A stretch of DNA of 64,000 nt, taken from contig CAZCZR010000001.1 in the NCBI GenBank assembly GCA_964503455.1, positions 28,888 through 92,887 on the forward strand. The letters run 5' to 3'. Source of the stretch: CAZCZR01 sp964503455 (GTDB taxonomy: Bacteria; Bacillota; Clostridia; UBA1381). Both the position numbers and the translations under genes were made by a program. Of the stretch, positions 34,159 to 46,459 are shown piece by piece (position 1 is the stretch's first letter; every line of letters starts with the position of its first letter). The notes beneath the pieces were generated by a model. It saw nothing but the letters and a program-made list of their open reading frames with translations. It did not search any database and was not told the origin of the DNA.

Positions 34159-35643
34159 ATGAAAGATAAATACAAATTTTTAGCGTTTGACTTCGGCGCG
34201 TCAAGCGGCCGCGCAATGCTTGCAACATTTGACGGCGAAAAACTTACACTTGAGGAAAAGCACCGCTTTTCAAACGACCCTGTAAATATCAACGGAAATC
34301 TTCATTGGGATGTTCTGAGACTGTTTTTTGAGATAAAGCAGGGTATTTTAAAGTGCGCAAACTCGGGTGACAGGGATATTGACTGTATCGGTATAGACAC
34401 ATGGGCTGTGGATTACGGTCTGCTCGACAAATATGACAAGCTTCTGGGAAACCCCTATCACTACCGTGACACAAGGACAGAAGGTATGTATGACGAGGCG
34501 TTTGCATTGGTTCCCAAGGAAGAGATCTTTAAAGAGACCGGTATAGCTTTCAACTGGTTCAACACGCTTTATCAGCTGCTGTCGGCAAAGCTTTCCGACG
34601 ATGTTGCCTTAAAGAACGCAAAAACGCTTCTTATGATGCCCGATTTGTTCAATTTCTTCCTGACGGGAGTTAAAAAGACGGAGTACACTAACGCTTCGAC
34701 AACACAATTTTATAACAGCGAAAAATACGAATGGTCATATGATTTGTTAAACAAGCTCGGTCTGCCGACAGATATACTCACTGAGGTTGTTCATCCCGGA
34801 ACTATCATCGGCACGGTAAAGCCGGAGCTTGCGGAGGAGCTTGGTATCGCAGAGGTGCCGGTAGTTGCGGTAGCATCTCATGACACAGGCTCGGCGGTAG
34901 TGTCGGTTCCTGTTGTTGACAAGAAAGATTTTATATACATATCCAGCGGCACATGGTCGCTTATGGGCGTGGAACTTGACAAGCCGAACATTACTGAGGG
35001 CGCGTTCAAGTATAACTTTACAAACGAGGGCGGCGCAAACAAGACAATACGCTTTTTAAAGAATATCATGGGACTGTGGCTGATCCAGGAATCACGCCGT
35101 CAATGGGACAGAGAAGGCGAACTGTTGAGTTTTGACGAGCTTGAAAAGCAGGCTAACGCCGCAACGCCCTTTGCTTCACTGATCGATCCCGATTATCCCG
35201 CTTTCCAAACGCCCGGTAATATGCCAAGACGCATAAGAGAATACTGCGAGCGTACAGGTCAGAAGGTGCCGCAGACAAAGGGCGAGATAGTCCGCTGCAT
35301 AGCGGAAAGCCTTGCATTTAAGTATCGCAGCACCGTAGAGGGTATGGAGGACGTTACGGGCAATAAGTATAACGTTGTAAATATTGTGGGCGGCGGCATC
35401 AAAGACAAGATGATCTGTCAGTTTACCGCAAACGCTACCAAGCGCGTTGTAAGCACCGGCCCCGTGGAGGCGACAAGTATAGGAAATGTTATTGTGCAGG
35501 CAATAGCTATGGGCGCTATCAAGGACATCAACGAGGGAAGAAAAGTAGTCAGAAACTCGTTTGAGATCAAAGAATATACACCCAAAGATTCGCCCGAGTG
35601 GGACGCTGCTTATGAGAAGTGGAAAGAAATTATAAAGATGTAA
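34159..35643 (+). CDS. rhaB: Rhamnulokinase
   Basis: A 494-residue FGGY-family sugar kinase that phosphorylates L-rhamnulose at C1. The N-terminal phosphate-binding loop FLAFDFGASSGRAM, the sugar-site region GIDTWAVDYGLLD and the ATP-site stretch YISSGTWSLMGVEL are characteristic of RhaB within the family. The C-terminal half contains NIVGGGIKDKMICQFTANA. The start at 34159 follows AGGAGAAGG; an in-frame ATG at 34093 falls inside the promoter and is rejected. No other rhamnose genes (rhaA, rhaD, transporter) are in the window, so it is unlinked here, with its own promoter and terminator. Confidence 0.93.
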   Translation: MKDKYKFLAFDFGASSGRAMLATFDGEKLTLEEKHRFSNDPVNINGNLHWDVLRLFFEIKQGILKCANSGDRDIDCIGIDTWAVDYGLLDKYDKLLGNPYHYRDTRTEGMYDEAFALVPKEEIFKETGIAFNWFNTLYQLLSAKLSDDVALKNAKTLLMMPDLFNFFLTGVKKTEYTNASTTQFYNSEKYEWSYDLLNKLGLPTDILTEVVHPGTIIGTVKPELAEELGIAEVPVVAVASHDTGSAVVSVPVVDKKDFIYISSGTWSLMGVELDKPNITEGAFKYNFTNEGGANKTIRFLKNIMGLWLIQESRRQWDREGELLSFDELEKQANAATPFASLIDPDYPAFQTPGNMPRRIREYCERTGQKVPQTKGEIVRCIAESLAFKYRSTVEGMEDVTGNKYNVVNIVGGGIKDKMICQFTANATKRVVSTGPVEATSIGNVIVQAIAMGAIKDINEGRKVVRNSFEIKEYTPKDSPEWDAAYEKWKEIIKM

Positions 35644-35656
35644 GCTTTCATCAGGG

Positions 35657-35689
35657 GGGATGCGTTATATTTGGCGCGTCCCTTTTCTT
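35657..35689 (+). terminator. Intrinsic terminator of rhaB
   Basis: GGGATGCG (35657-35664) pairs with CGCGTCCC (35675-35682), one G-U wobble, followed by TTTTCTT. Confidence 0.75.
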
Positions 35690-35757
35690 CAAGGAGCGAT
35701 ATAAGAGCGGAAATCACAAATTTAACAATTTGTTCACAATTTACCTCTTGTATTCGC

Positions 35758-35787
35758 TTGACATAATGCGGTGTTATCTGGTATAAT
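35758..35787 (+). promoter_or_regulatory. Promoter of the SLH surface-protein gene
   Basis: TTGACA (35758-35763), 18 bases and TATAAT (35782-35787). The start codon is 183 bases downstream, leaving a long 5' leader. Confidence 0.8.
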
Positions 35788-35794
35788 AAAGACA

Positions 35795-35970
35795 GGACGT
35801 AATATTTTTGTAAAATTTATCGTTTCCGTATTTATATGCCGGAAAACATAGAGCAGTATCACGCGCCTGCCGTGTATTGCCGACTTAAATTACAATCGAG
35901 GACGTTCTGAGTTCCGCCGGGAACCTGCTTGCGGCGGAAAGACTTAATTCATAGTCAGGAGGTTAAAACC
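35795..35970 (+). other. Long structured 5' leader of the SLH protein gene
   Basis: About 175 transcribed bases precede the AGGAGG at 35957-35962. The leader can form TTTCCG/CGGAAA (about 35823-35845) and a strong hairpin TTCCGCCG/CGGCGGAA (about 35914-35941) that ends 15 bases before the ribosome site. No U-run follows, so the second hairpin is not a terminator; mRNA stabilisation, as known for long S-layer leaders, is one explanation. I found no match to the c-di-GMP-I core. Confidence 0.5.
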
Positions 35971-38913
35971 ATGAGAAAAAATGTGAGGAATTACGCGAAG
36001 AAGAGAATACTCGCGGCATTGGCGTCGGTGACGCTGGCGGCTTCGGCATTGCCGAGCGCTGTTTTTGCGGCGGGATTTTCGGATGTAACAAGCAAGGATT
36101 ATTACTATACTGCCACAGAGGTGCTCAATGATATGGGTATACTTGAAGGTTATCCGGATGGCAGCTACAAGCCTGCTCAGTCTGTCACAAGAGCTGAAAT
36201 GGCAACTATAATATGCAAAGTCCAAGGTTATGAGTCCGAAGCAAAGGAAATGGCGGGCAGAACGGATTATACAGACGTTGCGTCCGATCATTGGGCAAGC
36301 GGATACATAAATAAGGCAACGGATGAGGGAATTATCTGCGGCGACGGTGACGGGACTTTCCGTCCCGAGGATAATGTAAATTATGAAGAAGCTGTAAAAA
36401 TGGTGGTCTGCGCTGCCGGAAAGGCTGATGAGGCGGCAAAAGCCGGAGGTTACCCCTACGGACATCTTGTCGTGGCAAACGGCAGAGGCTACACCGATAA
36501 TGTGCGCGGCGTGACGTACACGGCGGCTTCAAGAGGCGATATAGCGGTTTTGGTATACAATTCACAGACCGCTGATTTAACACCTGTATCCTCGCTTAAG
36601 GCGGGAAGATATTATGTCAAACAATCGCTGACGCTAAGTACGGGCTATGATGACGCGACAATTTATTACACTGTAAACGGTTCAGACCCTCTTAAAAACG
36701 GAAAAGTCTACCGCAATCCGATAGAGGTATCAGATGTGTTCACTTTAAAGACCGCGGCTGTAAGAAACGGGTTTGAAAGCAAAGTGGTTACGTATGCGTA
36801 TACAATACGTCCGGCAAGCGGCGTAGTGCAAAGCGATGATCTTTTAAAGTCGCGTTATAAGCTTTACGTGGATGCCGATGAAGACAAAGGAACAATAACA
36901 CCGTCCTCGACATCGACCCACCTCGGAGGAGCGGGTGTTACGGTTACGGCTGTCGCGAACGAGGGCTATACCTTCGATCGCTGGGAAAGCTACAGCGGAG
37001 GAACCTTTTCCGATGAGTCAAGCGCCGAAACACGTTTTCTAATGCCGTACAACAACACTACCATAACAGCGGTATTTTTAAAGCTTCATACAGTAAAAAT
37101 AGATCTGGGATACGAAAGCGACAACGCGCCCAGCGATATGCTTGTGGCCGATGGAAAGAAAGCTTCGGTGCCTGTGATAGCAAGCCGTGATGGTTACAAT
37201 TTCATAGGCTGGTACGCAGATGAGGACTTTACCGAAAGCTTTGACTTTACAAAGTCGATTACGGCTGATACCACCATATACGCAAAATGGGAGGAAATTC
37301 CCAAGGAAACAATAACTTATAAAGTATCCTTCGATATGGGGTATGAGAATCCGGAAAATCCCGTATCAGAGCAGAGCATAGCTGAAAATACAGCGGTTAC
37401 AGAACCTACCGTGCCGATAAGGGACGGCTATAAATTCAGCGGTTGGTATGCTGATTCGGATTATACAACCGAATACGACTTCGCTACGCTTGTAACATCG
37501 GACATAACCATATATGCGAAGTGGGAGCTTCCGGCTGAGTATAGCTTTATATATAACATGAATTATGACGGAGCGCAAAATATCTCCTTTAAGATAACGG
37601 AGGGAGAGTATCCGTCAGAGCCAAATACTCCGGTGCGTGACGGGTATCGCTTCAACGGCTGGTATGCCGATGCGGAGTGCAATGACTTGTATGCTTTTGA
37701 TGAACCTGTAATGGCGGACACTACAATATACGCCGGTTGGACAAAAGCGCATACCGTAACGCTTTACTATCACGAAAACGCATCCGAAACACAGCTTCTC
37801 AATGACGGAGAGTTTATATCCGAGCCTTCCGTTGAGGCGGTGGACGGATATGAGTTTGACGGCTGGTATACCGATCAGACATTCACCGAAAAGTACGATT
37901 TTTCAACGCCTGTCACAAGCGATATTGTCTTGTATGCAAAGTGGATACACAATACAGTATATGCTGTTACATTTAACTACAATTACGAAACTGCGGGCGA
38001 GCCTGACGTTATAACGACAGCTCCGGGCGGCGTTATCGAAAAGCCTGCCGATCCGGTGAGAGACGACTATGTTTTTGGCGGTTGGTATGCCGACAAAGAA
38101 TGTAATGAGGCAGTCGATTTTACTGCGCCTGTGAGAGCGGACACAACCGTATATGCAAAGTGGACGGCTTTGGAGAAATACACGGTATCGTTTGACTTGA
38201 ATTACAGCGACGCTTCGTCACCGGCTTCGCAAAGCATCACGGCAGGGGATAATGCGGCACGTCCGTCAGAGCCTGAGCGTGATGGTTATGAGTTCGGCGG
38301 TTGGTATGCCGATAAGCAATGCACTCAGGAGTATGACTTCAGCACTGCCGTGACTGCGGATATAACCATATATGCAAAGTGGGATAAGTCTGTTGAGTAT
38401 GATGTTTACTTTGACCTTAACTATGATGGTGCCGATGCGACGCAAAACAGTGTGACTGTCGTGAAAAATTCCAAGGTTACCGAGCCGGCGGCTCCGGTTC
38501 GTGACGGATATAAGTTTGAAGGCTGGTATACAGACAAAAGCTGCACCGAAAAATACGACTTCACGGCTCCTGTGACAGGAAGTATTACCCTTTATGCCGG
38601 ATGGAGCGTATCGGTCGAGCTTAAGGTCTCGGATTTTAAGGCTGATAAGACGGATATAGCGGTAGGCGTAAGTGAAACAGTCACATTTACCGTAAAGCTT
38701 GAAAACTTTACAGATCAGGTGCCTGTAATGAAGGATTCAAACGGAAACGATATATATAAAATGTTTGACAATGGCACCAACGGCGATGAAACGGCGGGCG
38801 ATGGCATATTTACTTTCAAAGCTGTGCTTATGCAGCCGGTGCCGATTGAACAGATTTATTACGTTGACGTGAACGGAGTATTGAGCGACAAGGTGACAAT
38901 AAGCTTTAAATAA
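35971..38913 (+). CDS. S-layer-homology surface protein with seven Listeria-Bacteroides repeats
   Basis: A 980-residue exported protein. Residues 1 to about 34 are a signal peptide ending SAVFAAG. Two SLH units follow (GFSDVTSKDYYYTATEVLND, then YTDVASDHWASGYINKATD), which anchor proteins to pyruvylated wall polymers. Next come a chitobiase C-terminal-like beta domain (YTVNGSDPLKNGKVY), an InlB B-repeat-like domain (GYTFDRWES) and seven Flg_new/Listeria-Bacteroides repeats with GWYADxx and IYAKW signatures. A C-terminal beta domain ends the chain. Typical members have two or three SLH units, so anchoring may be partial. Role is probably adhesion or wall architecture. ATG 35971 follows AGGAGG. 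Confidence 0.92.
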   Translation: MRKNVRNYAKKRILAALASVTLAASALPSAVFAAGFSDVTSKDYYYTATEVLNDMGILEGYPDGSYKPAQSVTRAEMATIICKVQGYESEAKEMAGRTDYTDVASDHWASGYINKATDEGIICGDGDGTFRPEDNVNYEEAVKMVVCAAGKADEAAKAGGYPYGHLVVANGRGYTDNVRGVTYTAASRGDIAVLVYNSQTADLTPVSSLKAGRYYVKQSLTLSTGYDDATIYYTVNGSDPLKNGKVYRNPIEVSDVFTLKTAAVRNGFESKVVTYAYTIRPASGVVQSDDLLKSRYKLYVDADEDKGTITPSSTSTHLGGAGVTVTAVANEGYTFDRWESYSGGTFSDESSAETRFLMPYNNTTITAVFLKLHTVKIDLGYESDNAPSDMLVADGKKASVPVIASRDGYNFIGWYADEDFTESFDFTKSITADTTIYAKWEEIPKETITYKVSFDMGYENPENPVSEQSIAENTAVTEPTVPIRDGYKFSGWYADSDYTTEYDFATLVTSDITIYAKWELPAEYSFIYNMNYDGAQNISFKITEGEYPSEPNTPVRDGYRFNGWYADAECNDLYAFDEPVMADTTIYAGWTKAHTVTLYYHENASETQLLNDGEFISEPSVEAVDGYEFDGWYTDQTFTEKYDFSTPVTSDIVLYAKWIHNTVYAVTFNYNYETAGEPDVITTAPGGVIEKPADPVRDDYVFGGWYADKECNEAVDFTAPVRADTTVYAKWTALEKYTVSFDLNYSDASSPASQSITAGDNAARPSEPERDGYEFGGWYADKQCTQEYDFSTAVTADITIYAKWDKSVEYDVYFDLNYDGADATQNSVTVVKNSKVTEPAAPVRDGYKFEGWYTDKSCTEKYDFTAPVTGSITLYAGWSVSVELKVSDFKADKTDIAVGVSETVTFTVKLENFTDQVPVMKDSNGNDIYKMFDNGTNGDETAGDGIFTFKAVLMQPVPIEQIYYVDVNGVLSDKVTISFK
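37190..38604 (+). repeat. Seven tandem Listeria-Bacteroides (Flg_new) repeat units
   Basis: The units share G-Y-x-F-x-GWY-(A/T)-D near the start and (T/V)-x-YA-(K/G)-W at the end. DNA identity between units is modest and codons vary, so the array is old rather than newly expanded. Confidence 0.88.
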
Positions 38914-38987
38914 AATTCAAATGAAGCTGAAAAATTTTCAAGACATAAGATCGCGGTATAGGATAATAATAAGGACGAGGTGATCTT

Positions 38988-39164
38988 ATGAAACAGCCGT
39001 TGCCTGATTTTTTTGACGATGATTCATGCTCATCGACAGATTGTACCGGTCTTATACCCTCGGCGCCGAGAGATGATGACGAGAGAAAAAATTATGAGAC
39101 TCTTTACAAATTTCTGCCTCCTAAGAACAGATTTGAAAGTACGATAAAATCAGGGAAAAAGTAA
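38988..39164 (+). CDS. Small acidic 58-residue protein, unknown function
   Basis: A complete short gene below common length cut-offs. ATG 38988 follows GGACGAGGTGAT and the stop is TAA at 39162-39164. The product starts MKQPLPDFFDDDSCSSTDC and ends RFESTIKSGKK: an acidic N-terminal half with two cysteines five residues apart and a basic C-terminus. There is no signal peptide or membrane segment. A strong terminator follows directly (39171-39210), which supports a real transcription unit, either of its own or as the tail of the SLH gene 75 bases upstream. I do not recognise the family. Confidence 0.7.
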   Translation: MKQPLPDFFDDDSCSSTDCTGLIPSAPRDDDERKNYETLYKFLPPKNRFESTIKSGKK

Positions 39165-39170
39165 TACAAT

Positions 39171-39210
39171 GGGATCCGGCGTGATCAAGCGCCCGATCCC
39201 GTTTTTTTTC
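39171..39210 (+). terminator. Strong intrinsic terminator
   Basis: GGGATCcGGCG (39171-39181) pairs with GCGCCcGATCCC (about 39189-39200), followed by GTTTTTTTTC. Confidence 0.92.
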
Positions 39211-39258
39211 AAAATATAACGTTTCGCCGAAAAATTTTTACGAATTTATAAAAATCCC

Positions 39259-39287
39259 TTGACAAAACAGAAAAAATATGTGATAAT
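39259..39287 (+). promoter_or_regulatory. Promoter of the thrS T-box transcript
   Basis: TTGACA (39259-39264), 17 bases and GATAAT (39282-39287). Confidence 0.8.
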
Positions 39288-39293
39288 ATATAA

Positions 39294-39553
39294 AAGAAAG
39301 CAAAGGCTGTGAAAAAGACAGTAGTCCGTGACGAGGTTATCAAGAGAGAGAATATCGTGGCTGTAAGTATTCTTATAAACTGTGCGGATGAATACCACTT
39401 TGGAGCCGCGTGTCGAAAGGCATTGCCCGGTAGGCATCGCCGCGTAAGGCTGCGTCAAAGCCTAATTGAGTTAATATTAAGGGTGGAACCGTGCGTTTTT
39501 CTGTGATGATACGCACCCCTTAGGAGTTTAAAGCACTCCTTTGGGGTGTTTTT
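39294..39553 (+). promoter_or_regulatory. T-box riboswitch (threonyl), with antiterminator and terminator
   Basis: The leader senses uncharged tRNA-Thr. The T-box sequence AAGGGTGGAACCGTGCG at 39479-39495 contains the bulge that pairs with the tRNA acceptor end. The terminator is CACCCC...AGGAGT paired with ACTCCT...GGGGTG at 39514-39549, followed by TTTTT. In stem I the specifier loop GATGAATACCACTT places ACC (39394-39396, Thr codon) followed by a purine, as expected; reading TAC (Tyr) one base earlier would put C after it and does not suit the downstream gene. Under threonine starvation the uncharged tRNA stabilises the antiterminator and thrS is transcribed. Confidence 0.95.
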
Positions 39554-39619
39554 ATATTGGCGTATTCCGAGCTTTCGGCGGGATACGTTAAACCGCACAA
39601 AATACAGGAGGTAACAAAC

Positions 39620-41374
39620 ATGGCAGAACTTAATGAATTACAAACGCTTCGTCATTCGGCGTCACATATATTGGCGCAGGCGGTAAAAAGGCTTTATCCG
39701 GACACTAAATTGACGATAGGTCCGGCTATAGATACAGGCTTTTACTATGATTTTGACACGGAGCACACCTTTACCCGTGAGGATCTTGGCGAAATTGAAA
39801 AGGAAATGAAGAAGATCGTCAAGGAAAATCTCAAAATAGAGCGGTTTGAGCTTCCAAGAGCCGAAGCGCTTGAGCTTATGAAGGATGAACCGTATAAGGT
39901 GGAGCTTATAAACGAGATTCCCGAAGGCGAGACCATCTCCTTTTATAAGCAAGGCGAGTTTACCGACCTTTGCGCGGGACCTCATGTAAACTACACAAGC
40001 AAGGTGAAGGCTTTCAAGCTTTTAAGTGCGACCGGAGCGTATTGGCGCGGCAATGAAAAGAACAAGATGCTTCAGCGTATATACGGCACCGCTTTCAAAA
40101 ACAAGACAGAGCTTGAAGAACATCTGGCCGCTTTGGAAGAGGCAAAAAAGCGCGACCACAATAAGCTGGGACGCGAGCTTGAGCTGTTCACCACGTCGGA
40201 GCTTATCGGTCAGGGACTGCCCATATTGCTGCCTAAGGGCGCGAGGATAATTCAGCTGCTTCAAAGATTTGTAGAGGACGAGGAGCAGAAAAGAGGTTGG
40301 CAGCTTACAAAAACGCCGCTTATGGCAAAGAGCGATCTGTATAAGCTTTCCGGTCACTGGGGACACTATAAAGAGGGAATGTTCGTGCTTGGCGACGAGG
40401 AAAAGGATGATGAGGTGTTTGCGCTCCGTCCTATGACGTGTCCGTTCCAATATCAGGCGTATCTCAACAGAGGACGTTCGTATCGCGATCTTCCGATGCG
40501 TCTTAACGAAACCTCGACACTTTTCAGAAATGAGGCTTCCGGCGAGATGCACGGACTTATAAGAGTGCGCCAGTTTACAATTTCCGAGGGGCATCTTATT
40601 TGTACGCCGGAACAGCTTGAGGACGAGTTCCGCGGCTGTCTGGAGCTTGCGATATATATGATGAAAACTTTGGGACTTTACGAAGATATTACCTACCGCT
40701 TCTCGCAGTGGGATCCTGATGACAGAGAGAAATACATCGGCACGCCCGAACAGTGGGACGAGGCGCAAAGCATGATGAAGAAAATTCTTGACGACATCGG
40801 TCTTGATTATAAGATCGGCATAGGCGAAGCCGCGTTCTACGGTCCGAAGCTGGATCTCCAGATAAAGAATGTTCACGGCAAAGAGGACACTCTTATAACA
40901 ATTCAGATAGACCAGATGCTTGCGGAAAAATTTGGAATGGAATACACCGACAGCGACGGCAAAAAAAAGACCCCGTGTATTATTCACAGAACGTCCCTCG
41001 GCTGCTACGAGAGAACACTCGCGCTTCTTATCGAGAAGTATGCAGGAGCATTCCCCCTGTGGCTCGCTCCGGTGCAGGTTAAAATTCTTCCCATTGCGGA
41101 CAGACATCTCGACTATGCTTATGAGATCAAGAAAAAGCTTGCCGACTGTGATGTTATTCGTGTAGAGATTGATGACAGAAGCGAAAAAATCGGCTATAAG
41201 ATTCGTGAAGCACAGCTGGAAAAGGTGCCGTATATGCTTGTAATCGGCGATAAGGATATCGAAAACAACGTTGTTTCGGTACGCGACCGCAAAGAAGGTG
41301 ACAAGGGCAGCATGAGCCTTGAAGCCTTTGCTGCTATACTGAAGGATGAAATAGAAAATAAAACTATAAAGTAA
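39620..41374 (+). CDS. thrS: Threonyl-tRNA synthetase lacking the TGS domain
   Basis: A 584-residue class II synthetase charging tRNA-Thr. It begins almost directly with the editing domain (HSASH at residues 12-16, zinc-site HxxxH), GPAIDTGFYYDF and the second editing motif LCAGPHV. Then come the catalytic core with motif 2 FRNEASGEMHGLIRVRQF and motif 3 GCYERTL, and the anticodon-binding domain. Common ThrRS proteins are about 60 residues longer because of an N-terminal TGS domain, which is absent. The frame extends upstream to 39557 inside the terminator, but AGGAGG at about 39606-39611 fixes ATG 39620. It is controlled by the T-box. Confidence 0.96.
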   Translation: MAELNELQTLRHSASHILAQAVKRLYPDTKLTIGPAIDTGFYYDFDTEHTFTREDLGEIEKEMKKIVKENLKIERFELPRAEALELMKDEPYKVELINEIPEGETISFYKQGEFTDLCAGPHVNYTSKVKAFKLLSATGAYWRGNEKNKMLQRIYGTAFKNKTELEEHLAALEEAKKRDHNKLGRELELFTTSELIGQGLPILLPKGARIIQLLQRFVEDEEQKRGWQLTKTPLMAKSDLYKLSGHWGHYKEGMFVLGDEEKDDEVFALRPMTCPFQYQAYLNRGRSYRDLPMRLNETSTLFRNEASGEMHGLIRVRQFTISEGHLICTPEQLEDEFRGCLELAIYMMKTLGLYEDITYRFSQWDPDDREKYIGTPEQWDEAQSMMKKILDDIGLDYKIGIGEAAFYGPKLDLQIKNVHGKEDTLITIQIDQMLAEKFGMEYTDSDGKKKTPCIIHRTSLGCYERTLALLIEKYAGAFPLWLAPVQVKILPIADRHLDYAYEIKKKLADCDVIRVEIDDRSEKIGYKIREAQLEKVPYMLVIGDKDIENNVVSVRDRKEGDKGSMSLEAFAAILKDEIENKTIK

Positions 41375-41507
41375 CAGCTGTAACCCGCCGTACCTTCGGG
41401 GCATAATATATATTATAGTGTTTCTTGGGGTTGTGGTTGAATAACGTCTGTTTAGCGAAACGAACTGCAACACCAGGGAACAATGCCGTGTTCGGGGGTG
41501 CGTGTGT

Positions 41508-45321
<3,814 letters not shown>

Positions 45322-45338
45322 TTTACCATAAATAAATT

Positions 45339-46034
45339 ATGTCAACCAAAAACATACTTGTAGATTTTAAAACGGGAAAGAATACCATATCAGAACTTAC
45401 TGCACTGGGATATAATGTCATAACAACACAAAAGCACAGCTCATTATATGAATCGGTCTGCGGACACAGTGACATGACACTTTTCAGAAGCAGTGGCGGT
45501 GTATTTGTATGCGCACCGGAGATGTACGATTATTATAAGGATGTGCTTTCGGGTAAGCTGATAAAAGGCAAAAAAACGGTAGGCGGACAATATCCCGACG
45601 ATATACCGTATAACGTTGCAGATGTTGGCGGATACCTGATACATAACACGCGCTTTACTGATCCGGAAATTCTGAATCTTTACAGCAGTGATAAAATCAT
45701 CTATGTCCGCCAAGGTTATGCCAAATGCAGTATATGCGCGGCAGGCACTGCTGTAATCACGTCAGACAGCGGAATTTGTAAGGCGCTTGCAAATACAGCT
45801 GATATAGACGTTTTAAAAATACGTGAGGGATATATAAGACTTGACGGAATTAACAACGGTTTTATCGGCGGCGCAACAGGTTTTGTAGACGGCACAGTGT
45901 TTGTAAACGGAAATCTTTCAAGGCATCCTGACGGAGATATGATAACGGCATTTTTAAAAAACCACGGTATTGACGTCATTTCGCTTACAAATGGCGATAT
46001 AGTAGATATAGGCACAATAATACCTCTTTTTTGA
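45339..46034 (+). CDS. DUF6873-like GME-fold protein, unknown function
   Basis: A 231-residue soluble protein. The patterns VRQGYAKCSICAAGTAVITS followed by DSGI, IREGYIRLDGINNGFIGGA and FVNGNLSRHPDG are those of an uncharacterised Firmicutes family (DUF6873). The fold has been linked to the guanidino-modifying-enzyme (amidinotransferase/arginine deiminase-like) propeller. A Cys-rich spot (KCSIC) could be catalytic or metal-binding. It follows the M20 hydrolase by 17 bases and probably ends the yunB-ligA operon. The start has no clear ribosome site beyond weak purine-rich sequence. The family name is from memory. Confidence 0.65.
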   Translation: MSTKNILVDFKTGKNTISELTALGYNVITTQKHSSLYESVCGHSDMTLFRSSGGVFVCAPEMYDYYKDVLSGKLIKGKKTVGGQYPDDIPYNVADVGGYLIHNTRFTDPEILNLYSSDKIIYVRQGYAKCSICAAGTAVITSDSGICKALANTADIDVLKIREGYIRLDGINNGFIGGATGFVDGTVFVNGNLSRHPDGDMITAFLKNHGIDVISLTNGDIVDIGTIIPLF

Positions 46035-46137
46035 AAAAAATACTGTTCTGATTCTGTTAAAGAGCGATTTATCTGAATTTAATTTTCTGATTTTGTTTTA
46101 TGGAAATTGACTCCCCGATATTAACCAATCAAAAATA

Positions 46138-46168
46138 ACAGGGGCGGCACATTTTGCCTGCCCCTGTA
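46138..46168 (-). terminator. Intrinsic terminator downstream of the SPFH operon (possibly bidirectional)
   Basis: ACAGGGGC (46138-46145) pairs with GCCCCTGT (46161-46168). Read on the minus strand it is followed by TATTTTTG, the U-run for the leftward operon; the rightward yunB-ligA unit may also end here. Confidence 0.75.
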
Positions 46169-46174
46169 AAATAA

Positions 46175-46459
46175 TTATTCATCAAATTTGCTTCTATAAG
46201 AGTACTCCGGAGGATGAATATCATCCTTGCGGGGCTTTTTTAATACAGTGTACTTGATAAACTCGTAAATCTTCATGCATAAAAGTAATATGACTCCCAG
46301 CGCTATACATATTCCCGAGACCCAAAGACCTATATCTGCAGCAATCGTTCTTGCGGTTACGACTGTCGTATCCTGCCATCTCGGGCCAAGCGCCAGCACC
46401 ACAGTTGATAAAATTGCAAAAAACAGTGTTATAGCTCCTATTATTTTATATTTAAGCAT
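46175..46459 (-). CDS. Small two-helix membrane protein
   Basis: A 94-residue protein with two hydrophobic helices (about residues 5-24 and 44-66) and a charged cytoplasmic tail KKPRKDDIHPPEYSYRSKF. I recognise no family. Its ATG shares a base with the stop of the SPFH gene, so it is translated with it, and it ends the ECF sigma-NfeD-SPFH operon. It may be an accessory subunit of the SPFH-NfeD membrane complex, by context only. Confidence 0.75.
   Translation of the reverse strand: MLKYKIIGAITLFFAILSTVVLALGPRWQDTTVVTARTIAADIGLWVSGICIALGVILLLCMKIYEFIKYTVLKKPRKDDIHPPEYSYRSKFDE

Noticed and set aside
35795..35970. c-di-GMP riboswitch in the SLH protein leader
   Set aside because: The leader is structured, but the conserved GEMM core and tetraloop receptor could not be found.
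40022..41473. A 483-residue open frame on the minus strand opposite thrS
   Set aside because: It lies wholly antisense to a well-conserved synthetase, has no recognisable domain and is rich in residues expected from reverse reading of its codons.
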